Both the position numbers and the translations under genes were made by a program. From NCBI RefSeq assembly GCF_010183535.1, contig NC_071333.1, positions 19,032,587-19,096,586 of the forward strand: DNA of 64,000 bases, read 5' to 3'. This document shows, one piece after another, positions 56,008-64,000 of this stretch. The notes beneath the pieces are model-generated. The model saw only the letters and a list, made by a program, of their open reading frames with translations, made no database searches and was not told the DNA's origin. The DNA is from Caenorhabditis remanei (lineage: Eukaryota; Nematoda; Chromadorea; Rhabditida; Rhabditidae). Positions within the stretch are counted from its first letter, which is position 1; each line of letters opens with the position of its first letter.

Positions 56008-59000
56008 ATGGCTAAACATTCGAGATCTTCTTCGAGTGAATCGGTATGTCATTTTGATAACAACATTTGTTCTTCTAGAATTTTTAGCAGAAAAAATTCT
56101 CCCGGCCCGGCACGCTCGGCCCGGAAATTCAGTTAAACCTTTCTAAAAAAAATTAAGGTGAAAAAGTTCTAAATTCAAGTCCGCGCCGACTGAGCCGGGC
56201 CAGGGTGCAAGTTTTTGGTCAAGCCGGAGTTTTGCATGTCTGATTTGGCGTCGCAAATTATTTGCAAATGAAACTTCCGAATATTTTTTCGTATTCATTA
56301 CGTGCGCATAAGTGTGTGACCTTTTGAAACAATACGAGCAGAAGGAGGAAGAGAGGTAAAGTGAGTAACTGCGAGAACATTATGTGTGTCTATGTCTGAT
56401 TCAGACTATCAACAGGGGGAGAGAAACAAAATGGAAGTTGTTTTTCATCAGAATGTTTACAATTATCGTAAGTATGAAAAACATTCTCTTTTATTGAATG
56501 AGACCAGTAGTTCGACGTTTGAATGGAATGATCATCGGAAACTCCGGGGAATGAGTAATTTTTATTTAAAAAATCGATGAGTTACCAGTGAATTTCTAAT
56601 TTTCTCAGCTGCTTCGCACAAATAATAAGGAAAAGAGGAAATAGTAGAAACATTCAAATTTTCATTTCATTTGTTGAACGCTTTGACAAAATTTCGAGCT
56701 TTTGTATAAGAAACTTCTACAAATTAATAGTATGATGGATTTCCGCGCAGATTATTGTGTAAGACAGCAGGAAATAAATAAATAAAGATTCTAATTTTCA
56801 AAAAATTAACGAAAAATTTGCGCTGATCCACCACACCAACTACCAATATTTCAATCAGAAAACTAAACTGACTATACTAAGAAAACATTGATGCCAGTTT
56901 AGAGTAATGACTCTTGATATAGATACAGTGACCAGTGACAAACGTCACTCTTTTCCTTTCTTTATGGGACATGTAAATCTTTGAGCGCGTGTTACAGTGT
57001 TGATAATTGATCTATATGGTTCATTTTGGCACAACGTATAGATCAGACCTACTGCTTCAATTTTGTAGTTGACAGTTTTCCAGTACGGGCGCTTAGTATC
57101 TTGCGCAGAAGGGGGGGAAAAGAGGTAATGTGAGTAACAGGAAGAACAGTTTGTGTGTCTGTTTCAAGTTATCAACATGCGAAGAGAGACAAAACTGAAA
57201 TAATTTATCTCATCAAAATGTTTACAATTACCGTGAGTATGAAAAATATTCTCTTTTTTGAATGAAACAAGTAGTTCGACGTTTGAATGGAATAAACATT
57301 GAAAACTTCGGGGAATAAGTAATGTAAGGGAGAAATGAAAGTGTTCATTACATTTTATCAACTTTTTCACATAATTTCAGTTCTGATATACATACAGTGA
57401 CCGTTGACTAAAGGTAATTTTTTCCTTTCTTTATGGGACATGTAAAATTTTGAGCGCGTGTCACGGTGTTGATAATTGATATATATGGACAATTTTGGCA
57501 CAATGTATAGATCAGACCGACTGCTTCAATTTTCTAGTTGATTGTTGCTTAGTACGGGCGTGTCCTGAAGAGTTACAGCCACTTGATCTGAAACCACTTG
57601 ATCGTTTCCCTATCAGGCAGTCAAATGTTAGAAATAATGACTACACTCTTTTAATATCTTTCCGCTATCCATAATGGTTCGCCATGCACGTTTTTAACTC
57701 ACATTCAGAGAAATTATATGATTCATAGAATGAAGAGGGGGGAGGGGGGTTTCGTGTCCTGGTGTGCATGTGTTGCAGCTATAGCCTGTATGAAAATGAG
57801 TGGTTGGCCAGTGGGTTGCGGATAGATAGTGGGGGGAACAAACAAGTCAGTGAGAGATAATACTAGATGAGCAATTACTTATGAAAACATGACATTGTTT
57901 TGAAGGGCGCAGAATGGATCTCCCAAGAAGTTAAACGTTTTCTGGTAGCATTCTATAGCAACAAAAACTATAAATTTTTAACGTTATTTCAAAATTCGTC
58001 ATAATTTCAGACGCCGCTCAACAAGAGAAGAAGACAATCGGAGCAAGAGAGCACCAGCTCTGAGTTATTGAACTTGCAACTGAGTCCGATCCCAGCGGTG
58101 AGATTTTGAAATCTTTGTTCCTGTGAAGCGTGACTTCAAATATTTTGTTTAAATTCCACTCTAAACAAGCCCATTTTCAGAATTCGATTACGTCTTCATC
58201 ATCATCAAGCCACAATTCTCCACTTGGCGCTGTTGACGTGCCAAATAGCGAAGCCAGAAAAGTATGTTTGAATCTCGGAGGTTTTTTTTTTCATTAAATT
58301 CTAATTGCAGATCAGAAAAAAGACCGACGAAAAGTGGGCTGCCGAGTTCAAAGACAAAATCCGGGACAGCTCTCTGCTATTTGAAGAACTCAGAGAGGTG
58401 AGTAGACTCATAGCTATAGAACAGTAGATAACTGTTCTCTAATTTCAGAAGCATGCATTCTGGCAACTCCTCGATCCAAATAAGTCAAAACAAAAGAATG
58501 ATCTCCTTAGATGTGACATCTATGTGATCCTCGAAAAATGGGGAAAGGATTTTGATACACGAGGAATTAATGAGAGCGATGTGGAGAATTTCGTGATTGC
58601 TCGAGACCAGTTGAAGGAGAGGATTGGCCAAGAGCAAGCTCGATTGGCTCTCAGGATTTTCCCGGAGCAGTACACGAGGAAACTGAGTGAAGCATTCGAT
58701 AAGTTCCCAAGAAACTACCGGATGTTCTTCGAAGAGAGTCTCTCGGTCAATGTCGCTTCAGCTGTGGTAAGTTTTCATACTTGAATTGATAATAGATTAT
58801 CAACATTCTAAATTTCAGATCAGAGAATTTTACGACCAAGCACTCGCCCGACTGGAAGAAGAGGAAGCCAGCGGCCGAATCGACGAGTCGATCAATTCCC
58901 ATCCATCTGGAAAATCTCTGGATAGAAGAGAGGACGCCCAAGAAGAATTGGATGTTGAGGAGAACGGAGATTTCATTCAGGATGATATGGCTCACCCGGA

Positions 59001-62000
59001 AGCGGATGGAGACGAGATCCATGAGATTGATGACGATAGCGACGATGACATACAAATCATCGAGCCACCGCCGAGAAGAGTCTTCATCGCTCCAATCATC
59101 CGTCTGGATCCAGATATGATTCCGTTTGGCCGGTATCAACAGGCGGAACTTGAAGAACCACAGATTGATATCGATGTTCTTCCTCCTGTCAGAAACATAG
59201 ATAGAAGATTCTGGCATGAGGATGATGAAGACGATGGTGATGTTCAAGAAGAAGAAGAGATCAGGCAAGAAATGTCAAGAAGAGAGGTCGCTGTGGAAGA
59301 GCCAGAGGTTCAGATAATACTTCCAGCTGCAAACAATAGGGCTGCAGATCCTGACATTCAAGATATGACCTTGCGGACGGTACGTTTTTGGGATTTCACG
59401 GTTTCAACAAAAAAAAGGGAGATTACTCATTTTGTAAATATTTAAGAAATCGTTTTTTTAACGGGGGACAGATAGAATTTTTTCGTTGCAAAAAATGAAA
59501 AGAGAAAATTGAGATCAGGAAGACATGCCTAACAATCTATTTTTGTTCTGTATGGTTCATACATAATTTACTAATTCTACTTATCTCTTACGGCATTGTA
59601 CTGTATGTAAGACGCTCTGTTTCATACTTTTTACTTCTTTTCAGATCCTTTTTCATCATAATAAAATTTGATTTCAGATGGCTCCACCTATAACTGGAGC
59701 TGAAGAACGGAGACCGGTTCGTATTAACAGAGATCGATCACCAACTCCGCCTGCACCATTAGATCGAGTTCGTTGTGATGCAACTCCTGGAAGACTCCCC
59801 TCAACATTTGTCTCAAGATGGACACCGTCTCCGAATCAAAACAGTGGACCGCCAAGAGTTCGTTTTCATACAAGTTCTATGAGACATGCTTAACTATAGA
59901 TTTTCTTTCAGGACAATCGTCGCAGAACACCGTCTCCAGACAGTAACAGGAGACAGCCTCCACCTCGTGCTAGAGATCGTACTCATATATCTGGTCGCTC
60001 TCGGAACGTGTCTCCTTCTCGAGGTTCATCCAAATCTCCATCACCGAAGCGTTCCAGTCTTCATGCAGGAGCACCATTAACTCCATCTGGAAAATCTCTG
60101 GATAGAAGAGAGGACGCCCAAGAAGAATTGGATGTTGAGGAGAACGGAGATTTCATTCAGGATGATATGGCTCACCCGGAAGCGGATGGAGACGAGATCC
60201 ATGAGATTGATGACGATAGCGACGATGACATACAAATCATCGAGCCACCGCCGAGAAGAGTCTTCATCGCTCCAATCATCCGTCTGGATCCAGATATGTT
60301 TCCGTTTGGCCGGTATCAACAGGCGGAACTTGAAGAACCACCGATTGATATAGATGTTCTTCCTCCTGTCAGAAACATAGATAGAAGATTCTGGCATGAG
60401 GATGATGAAGACGATGGTGATGTTCAAGAAGAAGAAGAGATCAGGCAAGAAATGTCAAGAAGAGAGGTCGCTGTGGAAGAGCCAGAGGTTCAGATAATAC
60501 TTCCAGCAGCAAACAATAGGGCTGCAGATCCTGACATTCAAGATATGACCTTGCGGACGGTACGTTTTTGGGATTTCACGGTTTCAACTAAAAAAAGGGA
60601 GATTACTCATCTCTTTAAATATTTAAGAAATCGTTTTTTTCACGGGGGACAGATAGAATTTTTTCGTTGCAAAAAATGAAAAGAGAAAATTTCGATCAGG
60701 AAGACATGCCTAACAATCTATTTTTGTTCTTTATGGTTCATACATAATTTACTAATTCTACTTATCTCTTACGGCATTGTACTGTATGTAAGACGCTCTG
60801 TTTCATACTTTTTACTTCTTTTCAGATCCTTTTTCATCATAATAAAATTTGATTTCAGATGGCTCCACCTATAACTGGAGCTGAAGAACGGAGACCTGTT
60901 CGTATTAACAGAGATCGATCACCAACTCCGCCTGCACCATTAGATCGAGTTCGTTTTGATTCAGCTCCTGGAAGACTCCCCTCAACATTTGTCTCAAAAT
61001 GGACACCGTCTCCGAATCAAAACAGTGGACCGCCAAGAGTTCGTTTTCATACAAGTTCTATGAGACATGCTTAACTATAGATTTTCTTTCAGGACAATCG
61101 TCGCAGAACACCGTCTCCAGACAGTAACAGAAGACAGCCTCCACCTCGTGCTAGAGATCGTACTCATATATCTGGTCGCTCTCGGAACGTGTCTTCTTCT
61201 CGAGGTTCATCCAAATCTCCAACACCGAAGCGTTCCAGTCTTCATGCAGGAGCACCATCAACTTCCGCTAAAAGTAGCTCTCAAGCTCATGGTCGTGATG
61301 GTCGTCGTTCAATTAGAAATCGGAGCATTTCTCCAGTTGAAATCCGAACACCTCGAGCCACGACACCAAGTCACCAAGTGCCCACCACATCGAGTGCAGT
61401 TACCGCAAATGTAAGTGGAACGACTTTTTTGTTGAAAGCCATAAATTGTAGTTTGTACACAAAGAAAGTCTCTAGTGTTCCAACTTCTCACCACCAACCA
61501 TTTTCTATTTTCAGCCTCCAAAACTCGCGTGCTGCAACATCGACGCAACCTGTCTCCCATACAGTACGTTTAACCTCCGCTGCGACAACAACCCAGACTG
61601 CCGAATTCCTTCCGATGCAGAGTACTGGGAGTTCAAGGGCAGTAACGGGCAGAAGATTTACTGTCTGAAGTGTTACAAAACCGTTAATCCGAATCTCAAG
61701 AGAAGAAAGTTCAAAAAGAAGAAGAACGAGAACGAAGCAGTAGAGCCGATTTTGGAGTGCCAGAAGTGTCGGAGAAACTTCCATCTGTGTTGCTCATTCT
61801 TTTATGGAGAGGACCTGTCGAAGTTTGTCTGTGAGGAGTGCAGCGGAGTGCGTGTCAAGAAGACGATTGATGGGGTGGAGAAGTGTCAGCTAGCAGCTTT
61901 TATGACCAAGAAGATGATGGACTTCTTGGCGGCTCGGATGGGTGTGGTGGAGCACCCGATCCGTATTTGTGGATACTCCGAGGCAAAGAACGCAAAGACC

Positions 62001-62795
62001 TCGACCGTCTTCCCGCCCGTATTGAGAGACCAATTTCTGAAGAAGTATTCAAATATGATGAACTACGTGTCGAGAGCTCTTCATGTCTACCAGAGAGTTG
62101 ATGAGGTGGATGTGATCACTTTTGCCATCTACACACAAGAATACCACTTTCAAAAGGAAGATGATAAGTGGTGTGTGATCGACTACATCGACTCGCTCCC
62201 CTATTTCAAAAAATTCAATGGAGTACAAAAGAAAGAGATTCACCGCCTCCTCATCCATAGTTACTTCGAATACATGGGCGGTCTCGGGTTCAGGAAGGCA
62301 CATCTCTGGTCGAACCCACCTCCGAAGGGAGATGACTATGTCTTCAACATCCATCCCTTTGACCAACCATTTTTGGATTTCACTCAATTAATTGCTTGGT
62401 ATCACAAGCTGTTGAAAGACGGAAAAGACAAAAAGATTCTCGCGAAATTCACCAACTTCCAAGAAGCCAAGTGTCAATTCGTAAAGCCTATTGACATTCC
62501 TGTGTTTGTGGGATCCCTGTGGTATTATGTGTTTCAGGAAGCCAAGAAGCCTACAACAATGAAAATTTTCAAACGCGAACTGGAGGAGAAGAAGGAAGAA
62601 CATGGAGAGGACAACTTTTTCATCGAAATCGCTCCGACGACAACACGACAACCACAGAGCACACACAACACTCATGCGATTCTTGGAGACCGTGAAAAAC
62701 TTTGGGAAACGTGCGTCGACAAAAATTGGCAGTTTGAGACTATCCGAAGGGCAAAATACTCATCAGTGGGATTGATTCAAAAGATGGAGGAATAG
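56008..62795 (+). CDS. CBP/p300-type acetyltransferase paralogue with SR-rich exons
   Basis: Eleven phase-0 exons: 56008-56043, 58011-58097, 58181-58261, 58311-58397, 58449-58766, 58819-59379, 59678-59857, 59912-60559, 60859-61038, 61093-61410 and 61515-62795 (TAG), giving 1258 residues. The C-terminal exon matches CBP/p300 in order: RING-like CCNIDATC..CLKC, PHD CQKCRRNFHLCC..CEEC, then a HAT with YIDSLPYF, HLWSNPPPKGDDYVF, IHPFDQ, AWYHKLL and FETIRRAKYSS. Equivalents of p300 D1399, W1436 and Y1467 are D1058, W1097 and Y1128; R1410 appears replaced (VQKK). There is no bromodomain, ZZ or TAZ2. Residues about 150-215 (RIFPEQ..REFYDQALARLEE) faintly resemble KIX. Exons 7 and 9 start with ATG after TTTCAG and could instead be separate transcript starts. 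Confidence 0.72.
56340..57565 (+). repeat. Tandem duplication inside intron 1 of the CBP-like gene
   Basis: The block 56340-57090 (GAGGTAA-GTGAGTAAC, AGTAGTTCGACGTTTGAATG, GGGACATGTAAATCTTTGAG, TTGATAATTGATCTATATGG) recurs at about 57100-57565 with deletions. It has no coding support. The following stretch to 58010 is also without features apart from G-rich runs near 57738. Confidence 0.7.
58903..61262 (+). repeat. In-frame 1.18-kb internal tandem duplication in the CBP-like gene
   Basis: The segment 58903-60082 is repeated at 60083-61262 at very high identity (for example DPDMIPFG versus DPDMFPFG). It covers the end of one exon, an intron, the SR exon (59678 and 60859), another intron and the start of the next exon. 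The breakpoint lies at CCATCTGG and fuses HAGAPLT to PSGKSLDR, creating the chimeric exon 59912-60559. The frame is kept. Confidence 0.92.
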
Positions 62796-63088
62796 ACGAT
62801 GACAGAAGATTGAGATATATAATCATTTCATTATTTATTGTTATTTGCTGTGTTGAATCATACAGATTCGCACTTCTCACTTTTTTCTAACAGTTTCATT
62901 CTTTACAATATTTTTATCAAAAAAATTTTGTTTATCATGTCAAATATATTTAATTAAATTCCTTGCCCCCCCCCCCCTCCTTACAGTTTTTCTCAATCAT
63001 GTGGGAATATTATAATGTTTTTTTTCTTTTATTTTATTATGATATTATAATCTTATGTGTTCTTATATATCTTATTCTTCAATAAATC

Positions 63089-63110
63089 AGTTGAATTACC
63101 CAAGTTTGAG
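63089..63110 (+). other. SL1-like spliced-leader sequence (20 of 22 bases)
   Basis: The last 20 bases TTGAATTACCCAAGTTTGAG, with the two before them, match the 22-nt nematode SL1 leader at 20 of 22 positions; mismatches are at positions 1 and 5. A functional SL RNA gene would continue with a GT donor and an Sm site. Here the next bases are GATTTGCG, so this is not an intact SL RNA gene. It may be a relic of a retroposed trans-spliced mRNA or a dead SL gene. Confidence 0.55.
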
Positions 63111-63343
63111 GATTTGCGTTAAATCTAGCATGCCAGAAGAACTTTCTCGATTTGAAACGTGTCTAAACCAACCTCGTTAAAGTGACGGTTTGGACGTGCG
63201 GATGATTTAGTACTAAAATCAGTACTGTAGAGAAATAACTGCGCCTTGCTTGACCATACCCGAGTTGCGACTGCTCTCTGAGCGAAACACTTTAATAGCC
63301 CCTCACAAAATATGCTCCCCGGCAACCTGGTGGCCCGGCCTAA

Positions 63344-63947
63344 CTAGGGAAGGATCCCGAGTCAAGATGGAGTTACAGGTCGAGATATATCACTAGAACC
63401 GAAATTTTGCGCTGATTTCAAATCTGAATTATAATTTTGCTAAACGATCTCGTAAAAAAGTTATTCGCGTTTTTGTGGCTTCTCAGTGCAAAAATGAGCA
63501 TTTTTAAGACTCTCAAAATTAACGTTTTTCTTTTTTTTGTGTTGTACGTGCAGTTCCAATCATGTAAATTGTATTGTTTGTGTTGGAACTTCAGAAAATT
63601 TTCAGACAAATTTTTTTTTAGATGGGCTATTTTTGAAAATTTAAGAAACTCCACAAAAATTTTTCTGAAAATAAATTCTGAAATCAAACTATGCCAAAGC
63701 CATCTTTACATCCGTAGTCATACGTACAACACAAAAAATTTTGAAAAAAATAAGAAAAATGTTAATTTTGGGAGTTTTGAAAATGCTCATTTTTGCACTG
63801 AAAAGCGACAAAAACGGCAATAAATTTTTTCACGAGATCGTTTAGCAAAATTAAAATGCAGATTTGAAATCAGCGCAAAATTTCGGGTCTAGTGCCATGT
63901 ATCTCGACATGTACATAACTTCATCTTGACTCGGGATCCTTCCCTAG
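63344..63947. mobile_element. Foldback MITE (604 bp), TAA target duplication
   Basis: The ends CTAGGGAAGGATCCCGAGTC and its complement are inverted and are flanked by TAA on both sides (63341-63343, 63948-63950). The arms of about 215 bp pair through CGCTGATTT-AAATCTG, GCTAAACGATCTCGT and TGCAAAAATGAGCATTTT. The central 170 bp is unpaired. A 3-bp TAA duplication suggests a PIF/Harbinger relationship. A one-arm relic lies at 29150-29410. Confidence 0.85.
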
Positions 63948-64000
63948 TAAGCTGGTGATTACTACTTGTTTTCGGTAATTACACTTGTTTTCCTGAATTT

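Larger units (their letters stand above)
62796..64000. other. 3' flank with SL1-like sequence and a large MITE
   Basis: A C-run is at about 62967-62980, AATAAA is at 63081, the SL1-like 22-mer is at 63089-63110, and the foldback element is at 63344-63947. No gene was recognised. Confidence 0.5.

Noticed and set aside
58747..59268. Antisense ORFs (also 60077-60448) over the acidic exon
   Set aside because: They arise from the Asp/Glu-rich codons read backwards, and the duplicated segment gives the same shadow twice.
60859..62795. HAT gene as a separate gene starting at the second SR exon
   Set aside because: Not excluded, but all upstream exons join in phase 0 and the SR exon occurs twice in the same run, so one long gene is the simpler model; kept as an alternative in the feature.

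Overview
This is eukaryotic DNA from a Caenorhabditis-type nematode. Genes are compact, with introns often 45-60 bp and bounded by GTAAGT-like donors and TTTTCAG acceptors. The intergenic DNA is AT-rich and full of short foldback (MITE) elements, and an SL1-like 22-mer lies near the right end. The anchor gene is a six-exon, 428-codon orthologue of daf-36 (Rieske oxygenase, cholesterol 7-desaturase). The species is probably not C. elegans, but I cannot name it. All gene models were spliced by hand from the sequence, using reading phase, splice consensus and protein similarity from memory. No searches were run.

Layout. 0-9 kb holds small genes: a partial coiled-coil gene (-), a Tudor/MBT-like small protein (-), a Cys-rich small protein (-), a coiled-coil protein (+), a small secreted peptide (-) and a transthyretin-like secreted protein (-). 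9.3-11.2 kb is a 159-bp satellite of about 11.6 copies. 11.7-13.9 kb is a tandem duplication, followed by an apparently intact non-LTR retrotransposon (13.85-18.04 kb, - strand, ORF1 plus ORF2 with endonuclease and reverse transcriptase). 19.3-20.0 kb carries a small basic/acidic protein gene whose 5' end is uncertain. 21.2-23.6 kb is daf-36. 27.7-31.2 kb is a charged coiled-coil gene whose promoter and first two exons are tandemly duplicated.

The right half is dominated by chromatin-type genes and recent rearrangement. There is a short PRDM9/SET-17-like SET gene (32.8-33.7 kb). Next is a Neuralized-domain (NHR) gene with three novel C-terminal repeats and a 1.7-kb near-perfect palindrome in an intron (34.7-38.8 kb). 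After a 6-kb field of decayed repeated fragments come two tandem paralogues that fuse long SR-repeat regions to a PRDM9-like zinc knuckle and SET domain (44.7-47.5 and 48.6-50.8 kb). The last is a CBP/p300-type RING-PHD-HAT gene (56.0-62.8 kb). It contains exons homologous to the first exons of the SR-SET genes and an in-frame 1.18-kb internal tandem duplication.

The most unusual observation is this cluster of putative histone methyltransferases and a histone acetyltransferase that share an SR-rich module, apparently by local exon shuffling. The shared module's repeat (R-V-R-F) also supplies the splice donor GTTCGT. Function is inferred only from domain similarity.
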